Shown: positions 1 to 7,405 of the stretch, piece by piece
Layout: each line of letters starts with the position of its first letter
Position numbering within the stretch: position 1 is the stretch's first letter
Assembly (NCBI GenBank): GCA_016210515.1
Contig: JACQTZ010000012.1
Span: 1-34,072 of the forward strand
Reading direction: 5' to 3'
Length of the DNA: 34,072 nucleotides
DNA from: Chloroflexota bacterium
GTDB lineage: Bacteria; Chloroflexota; Dehalococcoidia; UBA2985
Notes under the pieces: generated by a model
What the model was told of the DNA's origin: nothing
Database searches by the model: none
The model's input: only the letters and a program-made list of their open reading frames with translations
Translations under genes and position numbers: made by a program

Positions 1-10
1 ACATAAGCCT

Positions 11-125
11 TGTCATTCTGAGGAAGTCCTTCTCTGAAGGACGACGAAGAATCTAAGACCTACGCCTTTAGCAAGGATGGGACGCCCTAGATTCCTCACT
101 GCGCTTCGCTGCATTCGGAATGACA
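11..125. repeat. Dispersed inverted-repeat element, copy 1 (MITE-like)
   Basis: The element starts with TGTCATTCTGAGG (11-23) and ends with GAATGACA (118-125), giving imperfect terminal inverted repeats. Inside are GAAGAATCTAAG (46-57) and CTAGATTC (87-94), which form a second, nested inverted pair. The same four blocks in the same order occur at 30016-30163, so this is a repeat family. No ORF lies within it. The remaining gene-free sequence up to the first gene (126-350) holds nothing else I can identify with confidence. Confidence 0.75.
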
Positions 126-350
126 CCTACCATTTCAGGCTGACCACTGGAGACGTTTAGACCGCTATGCACGGCTCTATAATCTACCGGGCGAGTACAC
201 ACCCATGTCTGGGAAGGGCAAAAGGGTGTACAATGCGAGTGTGCCCCTTTTCACACGGTTAAGGCATCTTTCACTGGATCATCCTGGGCAGCATTGGGAG
301 GGTCTGGGAGAGAGGTTCAGCCGGGGCTATTCGTTCAGGAGGAGTCGGCT

Positions 351-920
351 ATGGTAAACAAACTCAATTCGGGTCACAGGGACGTATTGCTGGCTCCAGA
401 GCGCCGCGAGCTGCTGGACCCAGACCGTGTCATCTCCATGATCCCACTGAGGCCGTACCACGTGGTGGCGGATATCGGCTGTGGCACAGGCTTCTTCACC
501 GTCCCCTTGGCCAAGTATGTCAACCAGGGAAAACTCTACGCCCTGGACACGAGAGAGGAGATGCTGGAGGAGTGCCGCCAGCGTCTATCTGCGGTGCACC
601 TGAGCAACGTGGAGGTGCTCCACTGGAAAGCGAAGAAGCTGCCCCTGGACAAAGACAGCATAGATGGGGTCTTTCTGGCCTTTGCGCTTCATGCGGCCAA
701 GGACAGGGAAGGCTTCCTGGCGGAGGCTCAGGGGTTGCTCCACAAGGGGGGCTGGCTTGCCGTCCTGGAGTGGTACAAACGAGCTATGGAGGAAGGACCT
801 CCTCTGGAGGTCAGGGTGAGTGAGGATGAGGCCAAGGAGCTGGGCCAGAAGACCGGGCTTCGCTTTGTAAGCCAGCGTGACCTGAACGGGAAGAGCTACC
901 TGGTGCTGTTCAGGAAGTAG
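351..920 (+). CDS. Class I SAM-dependent methyltransferase (Methyltransf_11/25-like)
   Basis: Predicted 189-residue soluble Rossmann-fold methyltransferase. The SAM-binding motif I is DIGCGTGFF (residues 41-49). The acidic residue at the end of strand 2, in YALDTREEML (Asp66), should bind the ribose hydroxyls. The post-motif segment VFLAFALHAAKD and the strand GGWLAVLEW follow in the usual order. The ATG at 351 is chosen because AGGAGGAG (337-344) lies 6 nt upstream; a TTG at 294 would add 19 residues but has no such site. The substrate cannot be told from sequence. It stands alone and converges on the metalloregulator gene, so a link to metal handling is only a guess from position. Confidence 0.85.
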   Translation: MVNKLNSGHRDVLLAPERRELLDPDRVISMIPLRPYHVVADIGCGTGFFTVPLAKYVNQGKLYALDTREEMLEECRQRLSAVHLSNVEVLHWKAKKLPLDKDSIDGVFLAFALHAAKDREGFLAEAQGLLHKGGWLAVLEWYKRAMEEGPPLEVRVSEDEAKELGQKTGLRFVSQRDLNGKSYLVLFRK

Positions 921-1035
921 CGCTGGCCACGAGAGGCCAGGTATGGCTTGGGGGATTGTATAACACCCTGGGGCCTGCCACGTGAGCACACGCCCTCAGC
1001 TTCTGTACCACGCCTCGGACGTTGCAGCATTGAGG

Positions 1036-1779
1036 CTAGTCGCACGGGCGCACCCAGATGCGTGCGGCGACGCCGTAGCCCAGGGACTCTTCCCCCTGTT
1101 CGCTCTTGATGGTGATCACCCCTCGGTGAGGGCTGGCCTCCACAACTGTGACCGTCTTTCCAGGCAGAATGCCCTGCTCCACCAGGAATCGTAGCAGCTC
1201 GGGGTCTTCCTCCGGGACCCGGTCAACGCGATAGCTGGTTCCATGCTGCGCCTGGTCCAGGGCCAACCTCGGCCCTGAAGGGGGAACGTACCCGCTGCCG
1301 GGGATGGGCTTGCCAAAGGGACAGGTGGTGGGGTTTCCCAGCTTCTCTATGATCCTGGCCTCCAGGTCAGGGGATATGGCGTGCTCCAGCCTGTGGGCTT
1401 CTACATGGGCCTTGTGGAGCTCCAGCCCCAGCAGGTCTACCACCATTCTCTCTGCCAGCCTGTGTCGTCGCACCATGCCTTCGGCCCGCGCTACCCCCAG
1501 CGTAGTCAGCTTCATCTCTTTGTCCGGGGTCATCTCCAGCAGACCTTCCTTGGCCATTCTGCGTACCATGCCCAGGACCGATGGCAGGGTAGTGCCCAGC
1601 CCTTCGCTGGAAGGGAAGCTCTTCAAGTGCTCTGCAACCCGACCGGCGGTGGTCCGCAGTCCCTCCTCACCCAGGACATACAGGGAGAGAAGGTAGTTCT
1701 CTGCCACCGGAGAGAGGCGTTCTGGGCTGGTTTGTGCTGGGGGTGTCTTTTTTCTGGTCTCTCTGCTGGTTCTGGCCAT
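1036..1779 (-). CDS. DtxR/MntR-family metal-dependent transcriptional regulator
   Basis: 247 residues in three domains. A winged helix-turn-helix spans about 22-100, the metal-binding and dimerisation domain about 105-165 (HRLAERMVVDLLGLEL, then CPFGKPIPG), and a C-terminal FeoA/SH3-like domain about 178-245. Family members repress metal-uptake genes when loaded with Fe(II) or Mn(II). By my alignment the ancillary site is intact (His106, Glu110, His125). The primary site reads Asn28, His129, Glu132, His133, where DtxR has Met10/Cys102 and MntR has Asp8/Glu99 at the first two positions. The helix-turn-helix also carries a short insert around residues 53-64. It is divergent from the phn/ftr1 genes, its likely targets. 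GAGG precedes the ATG. Confidence 0.9.
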   Translation of the reverse strand: MARTSRETRKKTPPAQTSPERLSPVAENYLLSLYVLGEEGLRTTAGRVAEHLKSFPSSEGLGTTLPSVLGMVRRMAKEGLLEMTPDKEMKLTTLGVARAEGMVRRHRLAERMVVDLLGLELHKAHVEAHRLEHAISPDLEARIIEKLGNPTTCPFGKPIPGSGYVPPSGPRLALDQAQHGTSYRVDRVPEEDPELLRFLVEQGILPGKTVTVVEASPHRGVITIKSEQGEESLGYGVAARIWVRPCD

Positions 1780-1795
1780 GATCTACCTCGCTCCT

Positions 1796-1824
1796 AAAAT
1801 AGCTCTCACGGTGAGCCACGTCAA
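1796..1824 (-). promoter_or_regulatory. Sigma70-type promoter of the DtxR-family gene with palindrome in the spacer
   Basis: On the minus strand TTGACG (1824-1819) and TATTTT (1801-1796) are separated by exactly 17 nt. The 11-bp palindrome CTCACGGTGAG (1805-1815) sits wholly inside that spacer, where a bound dimer would block RNA polymerase. Transcription would begin near 1789, about 10 nt before the start codon. Autoregulation by the encoded protein is an inference. Confidence 0.5.
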
Positions 1825-1885
1825 GGAGATGAGCCGGTTTCACCCGAAAAGGCGTGAGCGATGGCGGAAAATGGCAATGCAGGCC

Positions 1886-1914
1886 TTGACACCGGGTGTG
1901 TAGTATGATATCAC
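1886..1914 (+). promoter_or_regulatory. Candidate promoter for phnD and downstream genes
   Basis: A perfect -35 TTGACA (1886-1891) is followed after 17 nt by TATCAC (1909-1914), preceded by an extended -10 TGa (1906-1908). The last -10 base is off-consensus. The palindrome ACACCGGGTGT (1889-1899) overlaps the -35. A start near 1921 would give a leader of about 137 nt before phnD. That leader contains a CAACGG/CCGTTG hairpin (1955-1973), a CCTGG/CCAGG hairpin (1997-2012) and two copies of TGTCTCACAA (1948-1957, 2026-2035). Confidence 0.4.
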
Positions 1915-2057
1915 TAATGCTGTTGGTGTATCCTAAGTATTATACAATGTCTCACAACGGTATGTGGCCGTTGATATATATACCAGTACACGTTAGCCTG
2001 GGCAAGGCCAGGGAATGCACCAAGGTGTCTCACAAGTTCAAGGTGGGAGGATGTAAG

Positions 2058-3086
2058 ATGCTCTACGGCAATCATCGCGCCCTGCACATACGGCGTAACT
2101 CGCTGATGCTCGCGTTCGCCAGCGCAATCGTGACCGTCGTCGTTGCGGCATGCGCCAGCGGAACGGCGACTCCTGCGTTATTGTCCACCGCAACATCGAC
2201 GGGGTCGGGCGTGACGCCCACATCTCAGCCAGGGACAAAGCAGAAGCTGCTCATCGCTGTCCAGCCGACCGGCAATCCAGAGTCTCTCCGAGCCGATTCC
2301 CAAGAGATCGAAAAGTTCCTGGAGTCCCGCGTCAACGCAGACGTGGAGATGCTCTTCCCTACGCTCTTTGCTGGAGTTATTGAATCGTTGCGGTTCGGCC
2401 ATGCCGACGCTGCTTTCATGAGTGCCTGGCCTGCCGCCCTGGCCCAGAAGCACGCAGGCGCTACCGTCGCCCTGGCCGAGATACGCGAAGTGGTCATTGG
2501 CCAGGAGAAGCAGGAACAGCCCTACTACTACTCCTACTGGGTGGTGCGCAAGGATAGCCCCTATACCAAGCTGGAGGACCTGCGCGGCAAGAAAGTCGCA
2601 TTCTCCAGCCAGCTCTCCACCTCTGGCTATGTCTTTCCCTTGGCACGGCTAATAGAAAAGGGATTGGTTGACGGCTCAGCCGCCCAACCTGATGCCAAGA
2701 GCTTCTTTGGAGAGGTGCTCTTTGCTGGGGGCTATGCTCAGGCATGGGAGGCATTGAAAAAGGGGCAAGTAGATGTGGCTATTATCGCAGGTGACGTGTC
2801 CGAGACTCTCTATCGGGAAGTGCTGGATGGGACCAATGTCATCGACCAGCAGGGCCCCATCCCGTCACACGCCTTGATATTCAGTAAGGACCTAAAAGAG
2901 CCACTGCGGTCCGAGCTGCAGGCCGCCTTCCTGGAGCTTGGCAAGCCCGAGAACAAGGCATTGATGAGAAAGTTCATCTCGGGCATCTTTGTGCGGTTTG
3001 AGCCCAGCGACAACGAGAAACACCTAGCGGGGTTGACGAGCGCGCTGAACACAACCAAGTTGAGCTTTACGGAAAGTCTGCGGTAA
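2058..3086 (+). CDS. phnD: PhnD-type phosphonate/phosphite ABC transporter substrate-binding lipoprotein
   Basis: 342-residue precursor. An arginine-containing n-region and hydrophobic core (about 15-31) end in a lipobox VAAC, with the lipidated Cys at residue 32. A Ser/Thr/Pro-rich linker follows, then a type II periplasmic-binding fold of the PhnD family: the LLIAVQPTGNPE start, ADAAFMSAWPAALAQ, the LEDLRGKKVAFSSQLSTSGY strand-helix and QVDVAIIAGDVSE. Family members capture phosphonate, phosphite or related oxyanions and deliver them to PhnE. The ATG at 2058 has GGGAGG (2045-2050) 7 nt upstream and immediately yields the signal peptide; upstream in-frame starts do not. It is first in phnDCE, 8 nt before phnC. 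True ligand is unknown, and neighbourhood with iron genes leaves room for another cargo. Confidence 0.88.
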   Translation: MLYGNHRALHIRRNSLMLAFASAIVTVVVAACASGTATPALLSTATSTGSGVTPTSQPGTKQKLLIAVQPTGNPESLRADSQEIEKFLESRVNADVEMLFPTLFAGVIESLRFGHADAAFMSAWPAALAQKHAGATVALAEIREVVIGQEKQEQPYYYSYWVVRKDSPYTKLEDLRGKKVAFSSQLSTSGYVFPLARLIEKGLVDGSAAQPDAKSFFGEVLFAGGYAQAWEALKKGQVDVAIIAGDVSETLYREVLDGTNVIDQQGPIPSHALIFSKDLKEPLRSELQAAFLELGKPENKALMRKFISGIFVRFEPSDNEKHLAGLTSALNTTKLSFTESLR

Positions 3087-3093
3087 TCCTGAG

Positions 3094-3867
3094 ATGAGGG
3101 GCATGGTGACCGTTCCGCACCGTGAGGTTGAGACAAAGCTGGCTATTGATGCGAAGAACGTCTGGTTCTCCTATTCACGGAGATCGCAGGTGCTTCGTGG
3201 CGTCGACTTGCAGGTTGCCGAGGGAACGGTGTGCATGGTTCTGGGGCCAAGCGGCAGTGGCAAGACGACGCTGTTAAAAGCGTTCAAAGGATTGCTGCGA
3301 CCTCAGCAAGGGTCTATCACCGTGCTTGGCACGGACCTCACCCGAATGGCAAAACCACCCAAAGAGCTTACCCGCCTGGTCGCTTACATCCCTCAGCACT
3401 TGGGGATTGTGCACAGCCTGAGCGTCCTTCAGAATACGCTTATAGGGACGCTGGGGCGCACGGGCACCATGGCGTCGCTGCTGGGACACTTCCCGCAAGA
3501 GTCCATTGACAAAGCCCAGCAGGTGCTCGAGAGCCTCGGCATCGGCCATAAGTCGTACGAGCGGGCCTACCACCTCAGCGGAGGTGAGCGTCAGCGCGTC
3601 GCCATCGCTCGGGCGCTCATGCAACAACCCAAGCTTATTCTTGCGGATGAGTTCGTCGCTCATTTGGACACCCCACGCGCCTACGAAATCATGGAGGTCG
3701 TCCGCGATATTGCGAAGGGAGGCGTCACCTTCGTCGTCACAACTCATGAACTCGACCTCGTCTCCAGATTTGGCGACAAGGCCGTTTACTTTCACGATGG
3801 GCAAAAAATCCATGAGGGTCCGGCCGCCTCCGTGACGCTGGAAGCCATCAAGAGGCTGACCCAGTGA
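3094..3867 (+). CDS. phnC: PhnC-type ABC transporter ATP-binding protein
   Basis: 257-residue cytoplasmic ATPase that would energise PhnE. It shows Walker A GPSGSGKT (51-58), the Q-loop region YIPQHLGIV (Gln101), signature LSGGERQR (161-168), Walker B LILADE (181-186) and the switch His218 in TTHEL. The residue after the Walker B Glu is Phe (ADEFVAHLD) where PhnC and most ABC ATPases have Pro, a mild oddity. The start is uncertain: ATG 3094 and ATG 3103 are in frame and neither has a well-spaced Shine-Dalgarno site. Its stop overlaps the phnE start by 4 nt (GTGA), implying translational coupling. Confidence 0.88.
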   Translation: MRGMVTVPHREVETKLAIDAKNVWFSYSRRSQVLRGVDLQVAEGTVCMVLGPSGSGKTTLLKAFKGLLRPQQGSITVLGTDLTRMAKPPKELTRLVAYIPQHLGIVHSLSVLQNTLIGTLGRTGTMASLLGHFPQESIDKAQQVLESLGIGHKSYERAYHLSGGERQRVAIARALMQQPKLILADEFVAHLDTPRAYEIMEVVRDIAKGGVTFVVTTHELDLVSRFGDKAVYFHDGQKIHEGPAASVTLEAIKRLTQ

Positions 3868-4652
3868 CAAAACGTTCGGCTCGCACGTGGCTGCCGCATA
3901 TCGTTATCGCGCTCCTGGTCGTGCTGGCTATGGGACAGATGGACTTGCTCGATACGGGGCGATGGAGCAAAGGTGGAGGCAACCTCGCAGAATTTTCCAA
4001 ATCGCTCTTCCCGCCGAACCTCGATGTGCTGCCCACCATCCTTAGGGCCATGCTGGAGACCCTTCAGATCGCCTTTGTCGGCACAATCCTGGGGTTTCTC
4101 TTTGCTCTGCCGATGGCCCTGCCAGCCACGCGCACACTGTTCAACCCGGCAATCACCAGCGGCCTTAAGCTTGTGCTAGGAGCGGTTCGTACCATCCCTG
4201 CGTTGCTGTGGGCTATCGTCTTCGTCGTCGCTTTTGGACTCGGCCCGGCGGCGGGCACTCTTGGCATCGCCTGCTATACACTCGGCTATCTTGGCAAGCT
4301 CTACTACGAGGCATTCGAGGGTGTTGACCAGGAAGTAGTGCAAGCAGTTCAGGGCACAGGGGCCAACCGCCTTCAACTTCTGAGGTTCGCCCTGGTGCCA
4401 GAGGCGGCAAACACCATCCTTAGTCAGCTCCTGTTCATGTTTGAGTACAACGTTCGGGCATCGTCGATCATGGGATTTGTGGGAGCAGGTGGCATCGGGT
4501 TCTACCTCTTCGGGTACGTGCAGCTTCTACAGTACCGTAATCTGACCACCGCCATGCTGGTCACCCTGGTCGTCGTCTTGGTCATCGATGCCATCAGCGC
4601 TCGAATTCGGAGCTTGGTGCTGCCGCGTCAAGCACAGGAGATTCCCAGTTAG
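3864..4652 (+). CDS. phnE: PhnE-type ABC transporter permease
   Basis: 262-residue inner-membrane permease of the BPD_transp_1 superfamily. A first hydrophobic segment spans about 10-28, then a periplasmic stretch and at least four more membrane segments (about 62-86, 104-143, 180-216, 228-246). The EAA-type loop that contacts the ATPase is at about 149-183 (AVQGTGANRLQLLRFALVPEA), a hallmark of PhnE proteins. It starts at GTG 3864 overlapping the phnC stop by 4 nt. Right after its stop a CGACC/GGTCG hairpin (4654-4668) begins the spacer leading to the iron genes. Confidence 0.88.
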   Translation: MTKRSARTWLPHIVIALLVVLAMGQMDLLDTGRWSKGGGNLAEFSKSLFPPNLDVLPTILRAMLETLQIAFVGTILGFLFALPMALPATRTLFNPAITSGLKLVLGAVRTIPALLWAIVFVVAFGLGPAAGTLGIACYTLGYLGKLYYEAFEGVDQEVVQAVQGTGANRLQLLRFALVPEAANTILSQLLFMFEYNVRASSIMGFVGAGGIGFYLFGYVQLLQYRNLTTAMLVTLVVVLVIDAISARIRSLVLPRQAQEIPS

Positions 4653-4653
4653 C

Positions 4654-4668
4654 CGACCCTTTCGGTCG
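4654..4668 (+). other. Small hairpin after phnE
   Basis: CGACC (4654-4658) and GGTCG (4664-4668) pair across a CTTTC loop just after the phnE stop. No T-run follows, so it is not a convincing intrinsic terminator. It could be a processing or stabilising element between the transporter and iron-permease parts. Confidence 0.3.
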
Positions 4669-4717
4669 CAGCCATTCCAGTATCGGAGTAGAAAGGAAAA
4701 TCCATGGGCGCATCTCT

Positions 4718-4741
4718 AGTAGTCACCGCAGTAGTCACCGC
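4718..4741. repeat. Perfect 12-bp tandem duplication
   Basis: AGTAGTCACCGC occurs twice head to tail (4718-4729 and 4730-4741) in the 144-nt spacer between phnE and the ftr1-like gene. It is not coding. It could be a pair of protein-binding sites or a replication-slippage product. Confidence 0.85.
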
Positions 4742-4767
4742 CAGGGGAACCCTGGAGGCAGGCCTGC
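4741..4767 (+). promoter_or_regulatory. Hairpin plus 10-bp palindrome before the FTR1 gene
   Basis: CCAGGG (4741-4746) and CCCTGG (4750-4755) form a perfect hairpin with a 3-nt loop. GCAGGCCTGC (4758-4767) is a perfect palindrome immediately downstream, about 30 nt before the start codon. The combination suggests an operator or mRNA structure controlling the iron genes, but no promoter with a good -10 is visible. Confidence 0.4.
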
Positions 4768-4796
4768 TTGACGCTTGAGTCTTATGGAGGTAGTTC

Positions 4797-6059
4797 ATGC
4801 TGACGGCTTTTATCATCACCCTGCGGGAGGGCATTGAAGCAGCTCTCATAGTGGGCATAGTGCTGGTTTACCTGGGGAAGTCGGGTAGGACTGCTCTTCG
4901 CCCTTACGTCTACTGGGGGCTGGGCGCGGCGGTGGCTGCCAGCCTGGCCCTGGCGGGGGTTTTCCAGGCCATTGGAATAGACCCTGAGAACGAGTATGTG
5001 GAAGGCACCCTGTTCGGCATCGCCGGGATTCTGGTAGCCACCCTGGTCATCTGGATGTGGCGCACCGCCCGCAACATAAGAACCCATATGGAGGCCAGCC
5101 TGGCTTCCATCCTCAGCACCCGCGAGGCCCGCCGCCAGGGCCTTGGCCTACTGGCCTTCACCTTCTTCATGGTCTTTCGTGAAGGAGTGGAGACCGTTCT
5201 GTTCCTGCTGGCCGCCTCCCTGGGTGAGCCCGATGCGGCCAGCTTCATGGGTGGTTCCCTGGGCCTGGCCATAGCCGTCATCTTTGCCGTTCTCTTTGTC
5301 CGGGGCAGCCTGAGGATCAATCTCGGGCGTTTTTTCACCATCACCAGCATCGTCTTGCTGCTCCTCTCTCTGAGGCTGCTGGCAGGGAGCGTTCATGAGT
5401 TCGCCGAGGTGGGCGTGCTGCCCATGCGTGCTGAGGTGATGCGCTGGCTGGGCTACTTTGTGCGGGACCGCTCCTCTACTCTGATCCTCATGGCCATCCT
5501 GGTGCTGCCACTCCTGATGGTGTTGTGGAGCGCCTATGGGCCGAGCCCGACACCTGAGAGTGAAGAGAGTGCAGCCCAGCGACGGAAACTTCTGGCTGCC
5601 GCCAGGAGGGAGAGAGTGTGGCGTCTCAGCCTGGTGGCTACGGTGGCTGTGCTGCTTCTGGCCATGACAGCGAGCGCCCTGGCCAGCTCGGACATTACGG
5701 ACCCCGTGCCGGAGGAGGTTGCCGCTCGTGATGGCTCAATAGTAATTCCGTTGGCAGGCCTGAAGACCGGCAAGCTGCACAAGTACGTCTATCACGACCA
5801 CGGTGTGGGCGTCCGCTTCCTGGTGGTGAAGCTGGAGGATGGCGAGGTGATGGTCGCCCTGGATGCCTGTCAGATCTGCGGCACTGTCGGCTATATGCAG
5901 GAAGGCCGGCACGCCATTTGTAAGAACTGCAACGCACCCATTCCCATGAATACCATGGGCCTGGGCGGCGGCTGCAACCCCCTACCACTGGATGGCGTAA
6001 TAGAAGGAGACAGCGTGGTCATTTCCGCGACCTCTCTGCTGGAAGGCTGGCCCGGCTAA
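4797..6059 (+). CDS. FTR1-family iron permease fused to a DUF2318 (Fe-S/metal-binding) domain
   Basis: 420 residues. The N-terminal part (1-about 245) is a multi-pass FTR1-type iron permease with the two signature motifs REGIE (10-14) and REGVE (128-132), whose Glu residues are the expected iron-translocation ligands. After a charged linker (about 250-276) and another membrane segment (277-299), the C-terminal domain (about 300-420) matches DUF2318. It has DACQICG (Cys358, Cys361), CKNC (Cys375, Cys378) and a conserved GGGC (Cys393), and is probably extracytoplasmic. In Campylobacter-type loci these are usually separate proteins. GGAGG (4786-4790) 6 nt upstream fixes ATG 4797. It is followed 8 nt later by the first FtsX permease. 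Confidence 0.9.
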   Translation: MLTAFIITLREGIEAALIVGIVLVYLGKSGRTALRPYVYWGLGAAVAASLALAGVFQAIGIDPENEYVEGTLFGIAGILVATLVIWMWRTARNIRTHMEASLASILSTREARRQGLGLLAFTFFMVFREGVETVLFLLAASLGEPDAASFMGGSLGLAIAVIFAVLFVRGSLRINLGRFFTITSIVLLLLSLRLLAGSVHEFAEVGVLPMRAEVMRWLGYFVRDRSSTLILMAILVLPLLMVLWSAYGPSPTPESEESAAQRRKLLAAARRERVWRLSLVATVAVLLLAMTASALASSDITDPVPEEVAARDGSIVIPLAGLKTGKLHKYVYHDHGVGVRFLVVKLEDGEVMVALDACQICGTVGYMQEGRHAICKNCNAPIPMNTMGLGGGCNPLPLDGVIEGDSVVISATSLLEGWPG

Positions 6060-6067
6060 AGGATTCA

Positions 6068-7402
6068 ATGCTCTTTAATTTGGTCAAAGAAGCTATTCTG
6101 CGGAGGAAGCGTCGGACCCTCCTGACTTTTCTGGCGGTGTCGCTAGGCGTCGCCCTGGCATCGGCCCTTTTGACGGTGTCCCTTGGCCTCACCGAAAGGA
6201 TGGCCAAGGAGATGCGCTCCTACGGGGCCAATATCCTGGTGACGCCCCGCTCCCAGAACCTCCAGGTGGAGATAGGTGGCGTCAGCTACTCTCCTACCGC
6301 AGGCCAGGAACTCCTGGACGAAAGGGAGATGGTCAAGGTCAAGTCCATCTTCTGGCGAAACAACATCCTGGGACTCACCCCATTTCTGGACGCGATGGTG
6401 ACCGTGGGGGAGCAGGGCCAGCAGACAGTTCTCACTGGCACCTGGTTCGAGCGAACCCTGCATATCCCTGTGGGCGCCACGGTGAGGAGCACCTTTGCTG
6501 GTAACACTCCCACCAGCAAAGAGGAGCACTTCGGTACTGGCGCTAGGCCCCTCTCACCCTGGTGGCAGGTGCAAGGGGATTGGCCTGAAGAAGGGAGCAC
6601 GAAAGACAGCCTGGTGGGGGTAGCCCTGGCTCGCCGCCTGGGGATAGGGGTGGGTGACACCTTCAACGTGAGGCGCGGTGACATGGTCGAGACCCTTCGA
6701 GTGGCCGGGCTCCTCCAAACAGGGGGGCTAGAGGAGGAGCGAGTCTTCGTCCACCTTCCGGTAGCCCAGGCCCTGGCGGGAGTAGAGTACGGGGCCAGCA
6801 GGGTGATGGTCAGCGCCCTTGCCCTACCCAAAGAGAAGCTGGCACCGGACATAAGGGAAAAGAAGCCCGAAGAGATGACACCGAAGGAGTACGAAAAGTG
6901 GTACTGTAGCCCAATCCTGGACGCCATTATAACCCAGATCAAGGAGGTGCTCCCCAGTGCCGAGGTCTCAGCCATCCGCCAGATATCCGAATCCGAGGGG
7001 GCATTCATCCTCCGCCTCCAGCGCCTGATGGTGCTGCTCACGGGGGTGGCCTTGGCCGCTGCCCTGATAGGGGTAATGACCACGGTGACAGTCACCGTGC
7101 GGGAAAGAGCGGGCGAGGTGGGACTGATGAAGGCCCTGGGAGCCGACAATGCACAAGTGGCCACCATTTTCCTGGTGGAGACTGGCCTCATAGGCCTGGC
7201 AGGAGGGCTGGCCGGCTACCTGAGTGGCTTCTGGCTGGCCGACTTGGCGGGCAGGAGGGTCTTCAGCACCCCTGCGGAGTTTAACCTATCCGTTCTTCCT
7301 GTTGCTGTTGTCCTGGGCGTGGGTGTTGCCCTGACCGGCAGCCTCCCACCAGTCAGATGGGCGCTGAAGTTACAACCAGTGCGTTTGTTGAGGGAGGGCT
7401 GA
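6068..7402 (+). CDS. FtsX/MacB-like ABC permease 1 of iron-uptake locus
   Basis: 444 residues with the FtsX-type plan: one N-terminal membrane helix (about 14-38), a large extracytoplasmic domain (about 40-315) beginning with the YGANILVTP motif typical of permeases in FTR1-P19 loci, then three C-terminal helices (about 318-340, 365-392, 408-432). The cytoplasmic loop TVRERAGEVGLMKALGA is the usual ATPase-contact region. Such proteins do not transport substrate through a classical channel; they couple ATP hydrolysis to mechanical work on a partner outside the membrane. Encoded directly after the FTR1-DUF2318 protein and 3 nt before its paralogue, it probably forms a heterodimer with it. Confidence 0.85.
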   Translation: MLFNLVKEAILRRKRRTLLTFLAVSLGVALASALLTVSLGLTERMAKEMRSYGANILVTPRSQNLQVEIGGVSYSPTAGQELLDEREMVKVKSIFWRNNILGLTPFLDAMVTVGEQGQQTVLTGTWFERTLHIPVGATVRSTFAGNTPTSKEEHFGTGARPLSPWWQVQGDWPEEGSTKDSLVGVALARRLGIGVGDTFNVRRGDMVETLRVAGLLQTGGLEEERVFVHLPVAQALAGVEYGASRVMVSALALPKEKLAPDIREKKPEEMTPKEYEKWYCSPILDAIITQIKEVLPSAEVSAIRQISESEGAFILRLQRLMVLLTGVALAAALIGVMTTVTVTVRERAGEVGLMKALGADNAQVATIFLVETGLIGLAGGLAGYLSGFWLADLAGRRVFSTPAEFNLSVLPVAVVLGVGVALTGSLPPVRWALKLQPVRLLREG

Positions 7403-7405
7403 TTC

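Noticed and set aside
206..234. TACAAT with upstream TGTCTG as a promoter for the methyltransferase gene
   Set aside because: The -10 is good but no acceptable -35 is present at the right distance.
923..940. CTGGCC/GGCCAG hairpin after the methyltransferase gene as a terminator
   Set aside because: Only 6 bp and no T-run follows; kept as a weak possibility only.
1896..2057. In-frame upstream extension of phnD (54 codons)
   Set aside because: It would bury the lipoprotein signal peptide, overlaps the candidate promoter, and the true start at 2058 has GGGAGG.
4768..4796. TTGACG before the FTR1 gene as a promoter
   Set aside because: The sequence 17 nt downstream (TAGTTC) is a poor -10 and coincides with the ribosome-binding spacer.
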